Shown here: positions 12,066 through 22,371 of the stretch, in pieces
How the letters are laid out: every line of letters starts with the position of its first letter
How positions within the stretch are numbered: the stretch's first letter is position 1
DNA from: Gonocerus acuteangulatus
Lineage: Eukaryota > Arthropoda > Insecta > Hemiptera > Coreidae
Assembly (NCBI GenBank): GCA_946811695.1
Contig: OX328123.1
Span: 46,785,253-46,849,252 of the forward strand
DNA length: 64,000 nt
Reading direction: 5' to 3'
Notes under the pieces: model-generated
Seen by the model: the letters and a program-made list of their open reading frames with translations, nothing else
The model's database searches: none
What the model was told of the DNA's origin: nothing
Position numbers and translations under genes: made by a program

Positions 12066-12232
12066 GAATTTTAGGACGGATTATCTATAGGTTACCACCC
12101 TTTTCTAGTCAGGATAGGGCTGATGTCCTTTCTTTTTTCCAAAGAAAAGCCATCTAACCCTAGTGGGAATCGAACCCACGACCCTTGGCTCAGAGTGTTA
12201 AGTGCCCACAGCCACCAGGCCTCCTTCTGAAG
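12066..12232 (-). mobile_element. tRNA-derived SINE, family 1 (reverse)
   Basis: On the minus strand it reads GGAGGCCTGGTGGCTGTGGG, then GGGTCGTGGGTTCGATTCCC (an intact B-box), a CTTTTCTTTGG segment and the tail 'CTATAGATAATCCGTCCTAAAAT'. It sits immediately upstream (gene sense) of the exon at 11840-12052, inside the intron. Confidence 0.8.
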
Positions 12233-12289
12233 ATGATGTTTATTTTTTACAATTGGTCTTCATAATTACAGCTTTTTCTTCAGTTTTTA

Positions 12290-12600
12290 AAAAAAACCTT
12301 GTGACATAAAAGTCCGACTCGCAGGAACTGCAGCATCTTAGCGCGGTTCCGTTCATGTCCCTAGTGCCATTTGATAAGCTTAGAAAAGAAATAAACTTAT
12401 TTTTTTTTTTATATATCTCGTGAAAATTGTCAAAATCCTCTCGAATATCTCGAATAAAAGTGATATTAAGGCGTCAGGGACACCGACAGTAATTAACTTT
12501 TACACAGATGCGGAAATTACACAATCCGGCTCTCATTCTAAAGCAAAGCTCTATAAATCAATACAAAATATGCCTAATAAAGCCTTTCTAGAGGGTACAG
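12290..12600. repeat. Dispersed repeat with GTCCGACTCGCAGGAACTGC motif
   Basis: The block 'AAAAGTCCGACTCGCAGGAACTGC...TTAGCGCGGTTCCGTTCAT..CCCTAGTG' recurs at about 56050-56130 and, decayed, at 31790-31860. Related downstream blocks follow at the same spacing. This is a family of several-hundred-base non-coding repeats without visible transposase. Confidence 0.55.
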
Positions 12601-12603
12601 AAG

Positions 12604-12855
12604 CATGGGCATATATGAGGGGGGGCTGAGGGGGCTGCAGCCCCGTCCCGAAATTTTGAATTAATGATGAAAACTTCTCGTAAAACCCTTAAAAATAAAT
12701 TAAATAAGATCACTTAGTTCATAAAACATATTTTATTTTACGTGTAATAGCGTTTTAGTTGCCTAAAACTATTCCAAGCTCTAAATATTTAGTATTCCAT
12801 ACCCTGGAAATGGTCTCAGCCCCCCCCCCCCGAAATTGTTTTTATATACGTCCAT
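12604..12855. mobile_element. hAT-type MITE, copy with 8-bp duplication
   Basis: Ends are CATGGGCATATATGAGG and TTATATACGTCCATG. The flanks TACAGAAG and TACAGAAC are an 8-bp target duplication with one mismatch, confirming the hAT-like assignment. The body has the shared TTTTAGTTGCCTAA signature and C/G homopolymer blocks near both ends. Confidence 0.75.
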
Positions 12856-15493
12856 GTACAGAACCTTTTTTGTAGAGCATTTAGTAAGCTTTCGAATGGT
12901 AATCTTCCGCTTCACAAGATTGTCAACGGTTTTCGAGATACTAACGAAAGTATACAAAGTTACCAAAACTTTTTTTGTCTGTTAATAAAATATTTTATTC
13001 TAACTCTTCCTTTACCCTAAACGTAACAAAAATTTCAACATATTAGTGTTGATGAAATTCGAACACGCAGAAAATGTTTCAACTGTATCCCATAATTCTA
13101 AGTACCAAATTCAAAGACAAACAACCCTCCCTAGGAAGGACGCTAGGCAGTTGAAAAGCTAAATCTTGGAAATCCATATCTCTAACATTAAATTGATTTC
13201 TTATTTTTCTTAACCTGTTTTATTTTCAAATACATTATCCAACTCTAAGCAATTAAAAAATAACAAGGAATAAAAATATAAAATTTTAGGCACTTTCAAC
13301 ACTTGTTCACACTGAGTAAAACAATATAAACAGATCTAAGGTGTTACACGGTAGCTGGTGAAAGAATGAATGAGGTCTCGTATTGCAATTCTCTGTATGC
13401 AGGGTCTACTTCCAGGTAGTCGTCATATACTTTTACTGCCCTTTACCGTTACTCAGAAAGCTCTTTGTGTTTACAAACAAAGGACTCGGTATAGACCACC
13501 CGTATTAACCCAAAAGTGATTATGTCAAGCTTGATAAACTTCCTGAATTAAATTAAGGAATTTAAGAGTGCTTAAAATAGGTTCTTGATCTAGTCAAAAA
13601 ATTCAAGGAGAATTACACCACGAATAGAAAATTTCGGCCAAACAGAAGGAAAATAACAATAACAAGGATAGTTAAACTTCGTTTTCAAAGATTGTTAGTT
13701 GTAACACAAAAACGGTCACTCATGATTCTAATAAATTAACTGTGAAGGGTGATTACACAAATATTCCTGTTGAGGCTTTAAAGCTTCAACTCAAAAAACA
13801 TATTAACCCACAGGTAATATCTAGATATTCGTACGGCATCTTCGAATTCTAACAAACAAAATATTGCTTCTAATTATACGTATCCTGTTTACTGACAAAT
13901 ACATTTGACTACTATAAGAAATTACAAAAATGACGAGCAGTGAAAAAACTGCGGGAAACACACAAATAGATCCGTTTAAATAAACGAAACTAAATAACTA
14001 AGTTTTAAGCACTTATTTCTCCTAATGTGACGACCCCATCAAACATTTCTTCAAAACATTTTTCCACGATTTCCTAACCCTTTTTGAGATATTAATGAAA
14101 ATATACGAAGGGGGCCTAATAGATATTCATACGGGATCTGAGAATCCCAAGATTCCGCAAAAATAAAATATTCTAATTATACGCATCCTTTCTTTTTTTT
14201 TTTTTTTTTAGGGCGCATCTACTTCTGGGTCATTAGCGCCCGTATCCTGTGTTATTGGCAAATACATTTGACTACTATAAGCAATAGCAAACAATAGGGA
14301 ATATGCCAAAGAACTCGGATTAGGAGCCTCGACAGTTTCAAGACATTTGAAGGAAATCGGCAAATCCAAAACTGACATTTCATACGGTACAGCCTGATAT
14401 ATTTCTAACAATGAATTGTTTTTCTTATTTTAATTAATCTGTTTTATTGTCAAATACATTATCCAACCATAAGAAATGAAAAAATAGGAATAAAAACAGA
14501 CCAAAAGAATCGTATGAAATAAACGAAATCAATTACTTCAAAGTTTAAGCACTTATTTCATCCGATTGACATCGCTTATTCAAAACTTTCCTCAAAACCT
14601 TTTTTGTAGACCATTTAGTAAGCTTTCGAATGGTAACCTTTCGCTTCCCAAGATTTTCAATCGTTTTCAAGATATTAATGGAAGTATACGAAGTTCCCAA
14701 AATTTGCATTATTTCTAGCAACAGAAAATTGGTCTCATTTTTCCTATCCTGTTTTACATACAAATACATTTTCCCAACATAAGAAATTACAAAAATAAAA
14801 AGCAATAAAAAACCTAGGGAAAGAGACAAAAATTACAAAAAGAACGACAAAAACCCGTTCATAAGAAAAAAACAGACGTATTTGAAGATTTAAGCACTTA
14901 TTTCTCCGATTGACATAACCTAATCAAAAATAGTTTTAGAATCTTTTTTGTAGAAACTTTAGTAAGCTTTCAAATAGTTTCTATCTACTTACCACGATTT
15001 CCCAACCGTGTTCGAGATATTAATGAAAGTATACAAAGTTCCCAAAACTTTTCATGTCTGTTAATAAAATATTTTATTCTAACCCTTCCTTAACTCCAAA
15101 CGTAACAAAACTTTCAACATATTAGTTTTAATGAAAGAAGAACATGCAGATAATGTTTCAACTGAATCCCGTGATTCTAAGTACCCAAACCAAAAACGGT
15201 ATTCAAAAACTATTTTTCCAATTTTCTCGAAAACGGTTAAAGCTATCGCCTTGAAAATGGTTTCATTCGTTTTCCTAGCCCAAGAGGCATATAAAAAGAG
15301 TCCTTACAAGCTTATGAACTCAAAAACGTAAGCGTTACGATTTTTTTTGCGCGAATTTCGCCCCAAACGCCATCTTCCAGTGGGCGGATTTTGCTGGTTA
15401 ACGAACTTGACCTTTCAAATTGGACGACAGATTTTTGTACCAAATTTCATCAAAATCGGACCATTCGTCTTCTATTTAGAGAGCGAACAGACA
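12856..15493. repeat. Field of tandem and dispersed non-coding repeats
   Basis: Several copies of a unit follow one another here, recognisable by 'TTAGTAAGCTTTCGAATGGTAA', 'CGAGATATTAATGAAAGTATAC', 'AAATACATTTGACTACTATAA' and 'TTTAAGCACTTATTT'. Copies start near 12860, 13860, 14030, 14550 and 14900. The last block (15130-15480) also has 'CTGGTTAACGAACTTGACCT' and 'TACCAAATTTCATCAAAATC'. Related single copies are at 30440-31250 and 56380-57400. No transposase is seen. Confidence 0.6.
14190..14243 (-). mobile_element. Headless SINE family 3 insertion (hairpin plus A tail)
   Basis: On the minus strand this is GGGCGCTAATGACCCAGAAG...GATGCGCCC followed by a run of about 18 A. The flanks CGCATCCT and CGTATCCT are probable target duplications: the interrupted host repeat is continuous in a neighbouring copy at about 13878. 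It lacks the tRNA-like head found in the full copy at 51582-51760. Confidence 0.6.
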
Positions 15494-15494
15494 A

Positions 15495-15527
<33 letters not shown>

Positions 15528-15548
15528 TATACATATATATATATACAA
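15494..15548. repeat. TA microsatellite
   Basis: TA repeats with ATAAATAAATA interruptions, ending the repeat field. Confidence 0.9.
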
Positions 15549-16324
15549 ATTTGAACCACCGTTATTTTCGGTTTCTAGGGGTTCTGAAACGCAAAATTTT
15601 CTAGTCGGCACTTCCGGATTGTTTCATTGTATCAACCTTATAAGCGGGGTTCCTCCCTATGGGGGAGGGAGGAACCGCGCTAATAAGAGAAGTTGATAGA
15701 GCATATATGTGTGCATATTTTCCAATAGTGAGTGACATAAGTGCAATTTTTGCAGAGATTTTTACTATCATAATAGGTAGTTTTGATTGCTTTTTAAGTA
15801 AATTTGTTGACTTTGTCCAAATTCAAAATGTGTTATTAGTATGTATGCGAAAGGATTTATCTCCATCTCCAACTGTGATAAAAATAAAAGTAACTCCCTC
15901 AACTATCAGGTTCATTTAGTGGCACAGATTTTATGAGGAACTTAGCTTTATCCTCCCCTCATAAATGCTCGACTTAATAAATTAAAGGAATTAAAGTATT
16001 CCTGAGCCCAGTAGTTGTTTTACAGAAGAGCTGAACTATGATTCTGGTGAAGTTAGTTTCACCTAAAACCATTGACATTATTCAATAACAAAAAGTCAGT
16101 TATGCATACGTACTTTTACGGTAATAATTTTTCAGTAAAACCTTTTGTAGACAGTTTCTACATAAATTTGCATAATTTTCACAATATAAGCATTAAATTT
16201 TGGAAGAAAACATGCAACATATAAACTCGTCAATTTTACAGTTAAGTGTAATATTGATATTATCTTCACGTGATATTCAAATCTGAGAATCCAATTTTAA
16301 TAATACCACGTATTATCATGCCGT
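15549..16324. other. Intronic sequence of minus-strand gene 1, nothing firm
   Basis: A palindromic GGTTCCTCCCTATGGGGGAGGGAGGAACC hairpin-like patch lies at about 15649-15676. Otherwise I see no coding exon or recognised repeat. Confidence 0.35.
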
Positions 16325-16520
16325 AGCCTTCCAGAGGCCATGAGTGCTAAGGCGTATGCACTCCGAGCCTAAGGGCGAGGGTTCAATTCCCACTATCGGC
16401 GATGGCTTTTATTTGGAAAAAAATAAAAGCTTATCCTGGCTAGAAAAGGGGGTAGCCTACAGATAAAACATCATAAAATTTGTTGTCTATAATAAATGGA
16501 CGTTAAAAATTAAGTAAATA
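16325..16520 (+). mobile_element. tRNA-derived SINE, family 1
   Basis: A tRNA-like head (GGTTCAATTCCCACTATCGG) is followed by GGCTTTTATTTGGAAAAAA, GCTAGAAAAGGGGGTAGCCT and the tail ATAATGGACGTTAAAAATTA in the family order. The B-box is slightly decayed (GGTTCAATTCC). Confidence 0.75.
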
Positions 16521-16699
16521 ATAATATTACACCAAAATGGGGTAATATGCTGCCCTACTAAAATGATCATCAGTTGTGTGCCAGGGACATAATAATAGAC
16601 ATACATAAGTTGAATGTGAGGGTGGGGGAGGATCAATGGATTCTTGATGTAACTAGCAAGAGTTGCTCCCCAAAATCGTTTAAAACATTAAGTTATATT

Positions 16700-16737
16700 T
16701 TCGACGTTTCGAACCTTTTGAGGTTCATCATCAGGTA
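16700..16737 (-). ncRNA. Hammerhead-ribozyme-like motif 2, intact core
   Basis: On the minus strand the sequence shows CTGATGA (16734-16728), stem II GAACC/GGTTC closed by TCAAAA, and then GAAACGTC (cleavage predicted after the C at 16703). All core positions of a hammerhead (CUGANGA, GAA, UH cleavage site) are present. Stem I pairs only partly. The very short stem III (AC-GU) is as described for Penelope-like element hammerheads. Whether it cleaves, perhaps as a dimer, is untested. Confidence 0.6.
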
Positions 16738-17010
16738 CATTATATTATGTGTGTTAAGGACTATTGTAATTTTGAAATTTCATATTAAGATTGATACATG
16801 TTGAGAGTGAACGTTAAATCCGGATAAGAATCATTATAATTTGTTTAGTGGACATGTCATATTCACACTGAAATGTGGAAAGTATAAGTTAATGTTTTAA
16901 ACAATTTTGGTGAGCAACTCCTGCCAGTTACTTCAATAATAATAGGCGTTTTTTCATCACAATTAATCACCATAATAATTCTGTCAACTGAGTTATATTA
17001 TCATTTTTAC

Positions 17011-17099
17011 CTCTTTTAGAGTAGTCCGATTTGTACATGCTTGCAACAACATTCCCTCCTCCACAAGGATGTTGAATTATCTCATTTTCAAGCATTGTT
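17011..17099 (-). CDS. Unrecognised minus-strand gene 1, internal exon
   Basis: Minus-strand acceptor TTTTTAG|AG| with two possible AGs (exon start 17101 or 17099) and donor AGAG|GTAAAA. Only one frame is open and it reads TMLENEIIQHPCGGGNVVAS then MYKSDYSKR. The exit phase (one base) joins the exon at 11840-12052. With the second AG the entry phase also fits the exon at 17322-17382. The protein is not recognised. Confidence 0.65.
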
Positions 17100-17321
17100 C
17101 TCTAAAAATAAAAATTGAATTTATGAGAGGCTGAAACTCGGGTATCTTTTAAAAATAAATCCTTAGAAATAGTTAACGGTAGAAAACGTGTTTCAGTTCT
17201 ATTCTTCACTATGTTTAGGCTCACAAAGACCACTTTTTTTTTTATTTTTAACATATCGCACTAGAATTTCTAAAGGGATACAACTCAAAATAAAACTCAA
17301 CTGAAAATGTGTCACTCTTGC

Positions 17322-17382
17322 CTTTGTAGGGGGAAAAGCATTAAGACAGGAACGGTGACGCAAGTCTCCTCTGGAGTACAAG
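17322..17382 (-). CDS. Unrecognised minus-strand gene 1, internal exon with possible GC donor
   Basis: Minus-strand acceptor CTAGTTTCAG|AG| again offers two AGs. The best donor is a non-canonical GC site, AAAG|GCAAGA. Using the second AG, the frame reads CTPEETCVTVPVLMLFPLQ and phases fit both neighbours (19255-19336 and 17011-17099). Using the first AG gives another open frame (LYSRGDLRHRSCLNAFPP) that would not join the exon at 19255. The boundaries and frame are therefore less certain than for the other exons. Confidence 0.45.
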
Positions 17383-17561
17383 CTCTGAAACTAGATAAAT
17401 ACAGTTAAGATGGTTGATAGAGATATTTACTTCTTTCATAGTCAAAACTGAAAAACACCTATTTTTGAGTTGTGTCACTTTAGAAATACTTGTGCGATAT
17501 GTTACTGACATATCTCAAAATTTAACTTCATCATTACTCTATATTGAGTTGATAAAATTAT

Positions 17562-17564
17562 AAA

Positions 17565-17637
<73 letters not shown>
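17562..17637. repeat. AT microsatellite
   Basis: About 70 bases of TA repeats with one TGTA interruption. Confidence 0.95.
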
Positions 17638-18814
17638 CTGAGTCATATCCTTTTACTAAAATGAAGCGAACAGTCTTAATGACATATACACAGGGTTCCC
17701 ATCGAGCTTTAGAATTGGAATTCCCTGACCTCCCAGATAGTGATAATTGATATTAAACGAGGGATTCGCTGTTGGAGTGTACAGTACAACAAACACAGTA
17801 TTTTTCATTTTTTTAAGATTACCAACAGTTGTGAAAAACTTGCAGGTAACATTTTACTGGATAAATAATAAGTGTTTTTACTGAGTGGTTAGGTAGAAAA
17901 GAGAACAATAGAAGAAGAAAAAGAAAACATGTTTCGCTCTTTGTTTTGCCTCCTCCATCCCATAATAGTCAAATCCATCCTCATCTTATAAGACATTTTC
18001 TCATTGATTTTGAAATGGTTTTTCTCCTATTTTTTTAAAGAAAACAAACAATTGATTTTATTTTTTTTATTTAAAGAAAAAAAAAATGAAAATGTGTGCA
18101 ACAACAAGAACAACTACACTACATACTTCTAGGGACTTCTAGCTTACAGGAGTTTAAAAAAAAAAAAATATTCAAAATTAGAAGGCCGAGTTGAGCACGC
18201 TAACTAAACTTGCGGTTCACAAGGCCAAATTTGAAGTGAATATTTAAAAATCTAATAGATATGCAAATATTACTATATTAATCAAAATAATACAAATATT
18301 AACCACGGAAAGTTGTTACTTATTGACGACAGACTATTACCATACGTGGTAAAAAAACAGGTACGTCAGATAATGCTTGAAATTTAACCCAACAGATCTC
18401 TAGTTAAGAGCCATAAAAATATGGCAAAGTCCATGTTTTTAAGATTCTTCACGCAACCCTCCCAGCCATGCTGCATTACAGATACCAAAATATTCCAAAT
18501 AAGACAGTGAGAGGAACAGAAGAATTTGAACAAAAAAATATACATACAACACAAGCAATTTTTCTATTTTTTTCTGTTTCTGCCTTAAAAGAAAAAAAAA
18601 GGCATAGCCTAAATTTGTTGGAATCAGATCTATATTTTTTAATGTTCATAAACAACAAAACGTGCCAGAATAGTTTATTTCATTAAGAGTCGTAATAAAA
18701 GTATGATTACTGAAAATGACCTTTGCTGCACCAATTGTCGGCTTTTATTCTCATTTCGCCCAAAATTCAAGATGAAAATAATTTAACAATTCCAAAGTCC
18801 TATGACAAAGTACT
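17638..18814. other. Intronic sequence of minus-strand gene 1, nothing recognised
   Basis: AT-rich with A/T homopolymers. No exon with paired splice sites was found on either strand. Confidence 0.35.
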
Positions 18815-18906
18815 AGAATTTTTGGTTTCGTGGATTTGAATGGGACTCAAACCCACCATCTCCCGCACGAGAATCTAAGGCGTCAGCCGCTAGACCACGG
18901 GGAGCC
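18815..18906 (-). mobile_element. SINE family 3, head fragment
   Basis: On the minus strand it begins GGGGCTCCCCGTGGTCTAGC and continues GGCTGACGCCTTAGATTCTC and GTTTGAGTCCCATTC, a tRNA-like head with A and B boxes. The hairpin tail of the family is missing. Confidence 0.65.
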
Positions 18907-19254
18907 CCTCAAAGTATTTTTGAACCAACTTTTATCAATATTGGACCATTTTTGACTCCTGATGAGAGAGGTAGGAAACAGGCTAAAATGAACTTCAGCA
19001 CTTTCCTCTAAGACCTGTGGATTTGATTCCTAACAAGCTACAAAAAGCCATCTCTTCCATTACAGCTAAAAATGGGGGCATTCTGTCTGTTTTCGAGCCT
19101 AAAAATCCTGTATTAATAAAATGGGCATTGAAAATATTATAATCTTTTTTTAAAGCGATTTGTGTCCTATTTTAGCAAGGAGCATACTTGCTGAAGTTCG
19201 ATCAGGTATCAGCTCAAGACAATGTATGGGCTAGCACCCAGCTATTTTCCTCAC

Positions 19255-19336
19255 CTTTCATTGCCAAAATGCTTGGATTTTCTCCACCATATGAAATTAA
19301 CTTCATACGAGTAAAGATCTTGTTATTAACTTTCAA
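19255..19336 (-). CDS. Unrecognised minus-strand gene 1, internal exon
   Basis: A strong acceptor (TTTTCCTTACATTAG|) and a strong donor (AAAG|GTGAGG) bound 82 bases on the minus strand. Only one of three frames is open, reading LKVNNKIFTRMKLISYGGEN then PSILAMK. It enters in phase 0, matching the exit of the exon at 20982-21156, and leaves after one base. Confidence 0.6.
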
Positions 19337-19665
19337 CTAATGTAAGGAAAATAAGGCTGGGGTAACAGCTAATATTATATAAATCTGTATTAAGTATAAT
19401 AATGATATAAAACATTTACAGTATTGCTAAAATTTAATCATAGAAATTAATAATTTAAAGTTGCAAAAGGTGTTTTTTGGAAGAAATCAGTTTTTATCAA
19501 ATGGAATATAAAATATGATATTCTGTCATTTTTATGGTTTTACCGCATTTAGGTGCCTATGATTCTATATTCACACATACCAACAATTTATTCTGTACTG
19601 GTTTTGGTATTTTGTGTCAATTCAGGTACTAATGGCCATGAAGTGTATTTGTAAGTATGTATATA

Positions 19666-20942
19666 CAGTGTCTCCGAAAAGTAATTGGAAAAACAAAATT
19701 TTGAAATTAAGCTTGTAATTACTTATGAAAAGTGCAATTTTTTTAGCTTTTTTTAATAGCCCTATAATGTACAATTCCTAAGGATCAAAATACCTGAAAT
19801 TCGCTCAAAATAATTTATTCTTAACAAAAATAGAAGTAACAATAGATTAAAACATAGAATTCACAGGTCACAAAAGTATTTATTTATTTATTTTTTTATA
19901 TAATGGCGCATCTGCATCTAGGCCATTAGCGCCGGTCACAAAAGTAATCGGAATTTTCTGTTTTTCTTAATTCTAAGCCCTTTTCTGGACATTATCGGAT
20001 CAACATTATTCTTACGATGTAGGAAATAGTCTGTACTAGCCCTAACAACCCCACAGGTGGATGTTTCACCTCAATAACCGCGAGCATGAGATGGTAAATA
20101 CCAACGTAGATTGAGACACGTCTGCGTGTAAATTCTATGCGCAAAAAGGGCTGTAAATTCAAACAAATTAGCCGAGGGACCAGTAAGCATATTTCAACGG
20201 TGTCGAACATCATAAAATTATATAAAACGGAGGATAGATTAAAAAGTGAACAGAAAACAGGGCGTCCAAACTGCTGTTCGAGAGGGGTGAAATATGATAT
20301 AATTTGAATGTATTCAAAATTTCCATTTTCTGGGCACTATCCCTCAAATTTCCTTTTATAATATCTAATTACACATTACTGTCTATGATTCTGCCAATGA
20401 AGACTAAATTCCTCATTCCTTTGGAGCTCACATAGCCCCAGACCATCACACACCCAACCCTGTGTTTCGCTGTACCTCTTGTATTTTTCAGAATATGCTC
20501 TTCATTAGGTCTGTGCCACACCCTAACTATCCATCAGTGCTGTTTAAGTTGAGCTTTCATTCGTCTGCGAATATAACACTATCCCAGTAAATGTCAGGCG
20601 TTTTCTTATTAGCTAAACATATAGAAGGTTTTCTCCTAGCTACTATACCATTAAAATTGTTTCTCCGGAGGGCCCTTTTTACTGTTTCTGGGCTTTCCTT
20701 CATTCCAGTTTCTTGTTGAAGCTCTGGTGCTATGATAGGAAAATTTATTGGCAGTTTCTGGTGTACTATTCGGACAATTCATATTTCATCCCTCTTGAAC
20801 AGCAAATTTCAGGTTATTTTGATCCTAAGGAATTGTACGTTATAGGGCTGTTAAAATAAGGCTAAACAAATTGCACTTTTCATAAGTAATTACAAGCTTA
20901 ATTTCAAAATTTCGTTTTTCCGATTACTTTTCAGAGACACTG
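19666..20942 (-). mobile_element. Decayed Tc1-like transposon
   Basis: Flanked by TA on both sides. Terminal inverted repeats of about 150 bp begin CAGTGTCTCCGAAAAGTAAT and end with the reverse complement (20793-20942). On the minus strand the interior (20370-20600) still encodes recognisable Tc1 transposase pieces: VIFADE, then VMVWG in another segment, with several stops. The length of about 1.28 kb is typical of Tc1 elements, counting one nested SINE fragment at 19878-19932. It lies in an intron of minus-strand gene 1, in the same orientation. Confidence 0.75.
19878..19932 (-). mobile_element. Headless SINE family 3 insertion inside the Tc1 element
   Basis: On the minus strand this is GGCGCTAATGGCCTAGATGC...GCGCC followed by an A-rich tail (TTATATAAAAAAATAAATAA). 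It is flanked by GGTCACAAAAGTA on both sides, an exact 13-base target duplication. Only the 3' hairpin of the SINE family is present, with no tRNA-like head. Confidence 0.75.
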
Positions 20943-20981
20943 TATATTTATGCCAATTCTCTAGTATTATGAATTTCTTAC

Positions 20982-21156
20982 TTCAGCAGCTACAGCAAGC
21001 ATGGCTTCTCTGAATGCCTTTTCTTTCAGTTGGAGATGCCTTGCCCTCTCAAAAAAGGGGTTCCAGTCGTGCCTCTCACAAAGGCATAAGGGCTGGTTTA
21101 CTATAGAACTCAGCTTCTCGGGTGGTTCGCCAACAGTCTCTGGTGGCTTGCTCGCC
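20982..21156 (-). CDS. Unrecognised minus-strand gene 1, most upstream exon seen
   Basis: On the minus strand a 58-codon open frame reads SKPPETVGEPPEKLSSIVNQ, then CERHDWNPFFERARHLQLKE and AFREAMLAVAAE, ending at the donor GAA|GTAAGA. The charged, helical-looking composition is typical of coding sequence. The upstream boundary is weak: a TGA stop lies just before, and the acceptor at 21157 (GGTGAAG|) has no pyrimidine tract. It may instead be a first coding exon using the internal ATG (MLAVAAE). Exons further upstream were not found. Confidence 0.55.
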
Positions 21157-21159
21157 CTT

Positions 21160-21609
21160 CACCAACATAATTCATCCAATATCTATATTAATAACATTTA
21201 CAAGTATTTTATTATCCTAGGAGAATATTCCTAGTCATCAAAAATTGTAAATCCCTGTGCATATCAAGAAATTATGATTAGTGAGTCGATTTTTAGCATT
21301 TAAAATTTTGAATGCACATCATATTTTAATTAATTTTAAAAGTTTATTTTTCATAAGGAGGAATGGTGGCTGTGAGAGTTAAGGCAATATTGTTCAATTC
21401 TTTATGCCGTCCAATATTTTATAGATTAGCTATAATTTACAATTGGTACAAGAGGACTCATGTTCAATTTAAAGGTGTTTTATGAACAATAATGAAATTT
21501 TTTAAGGGTTATTTTCTTAATTTGCTTTTTTCTATTAAATGCTTTAAATTGTAATAAATTTCAACAAGGATTAATTACTTGGTTTATTTACGAGGTTACT
21601 GGTAGCTAA
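21160..21609. other. AT-rich sequence, nothing recognised
   Basis: Possible upstream intron or promoter area of minus-strand gene 1. No TATA-type or other element can be singled out in such AT-rich DNA. Confidence 0.3.
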
Positions 21610-21611
21610 GA

Positions 21612-21800
21612 GGGTCTCACCATGGTCTAGTGGCTAACGCCTTGGATTCTCAGGCGGAAAAAGGGGGGTGGGAGTCCTGTCTCCAGCAGGGCTTTTTCTT
21701 ATTTTAGGGCCCGTTGAGAAAATTTCCCATGGATGTCGGTGCTAATGGCCAAAAAAATGTTGCGCCAAGAAAAAGATAAAAAAAAAAAAAAGAAAAAAAT
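21612..21800 (+). mobile_element. SINE family 3, nearly full but decayed
   Basis: The head is GGTCTCACCATGGTCTAGTG then GGCTAACGCCTTGGATTCTC (tRNA-like A-box region). It is followed by the linker and the tail GATGTCGGTGCTAATGGCC... with a poly-A tract at about 21778-21793. The hairpin arm reads GCGCC at about 21762. Confidence 0.6.
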
Positions 21801-22371
21801 AGTATCTGAGATCAATGAAGATTTGAAAAACCTTGTCAGAATCAACAGCAGAAGTGAACATCTCATGAGATACATATTTGTCCTTCTGGGGACCACTTAA
21901 ACATTTTCTTGCACTATTCTTTGTGTGATTCGTGTAAAACAAATTAAATAAAATGTAATATATCTAAATTTTCTGCATAATCTCTCCCAACCACGATAAT
22001 GGGTGACCACGTGACTAGAGATTTCCCAGAAAGCTATGAGGCAAGCCTATAGCAACTGTAACACTCTCTACTTTAGTTATCTGTTTTTGTTGCTTGAGGC
22101 TCACCATCCTTGCGATGGGAGGAGGTGCAAAATTGTAAGTTTACTTCATTTCGTTAATTTTCGTAGTGAACTAAACATCATAAATGTATATTATGATAAA
22201 CTAAATACATTTTTAAAATTCTGTTGCATTTAAATAATTAATTTATCTTCCAATCTTTTAAATGGAGCGTTGGCCTCAAGTACAATATCAAGAGTTGAAT
22301 TTTCCCTTATTGTGTATTTATCAAAATAATATATTTTAATTATTCATTAGAATGTATTATATGTTGTAAGC
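21801..22371. other. Intergenic sequence, nothing recognised
   Basis: Short open frames only. No exon with paired splice sites seen. Confidence 0.3.

Noticed and set aside
12130..12225. tRNA gene-like sequences (here and at 6990, 16330, 18820, 21615, 22380, 22780, 33070, 34200, 48325, 51700)
   Set aside because: Each is a tRNA-like head with B-box attached to SINE body and tail; acceptor and anticodon arms do not pair properly, so none is called as a tRNA gene.
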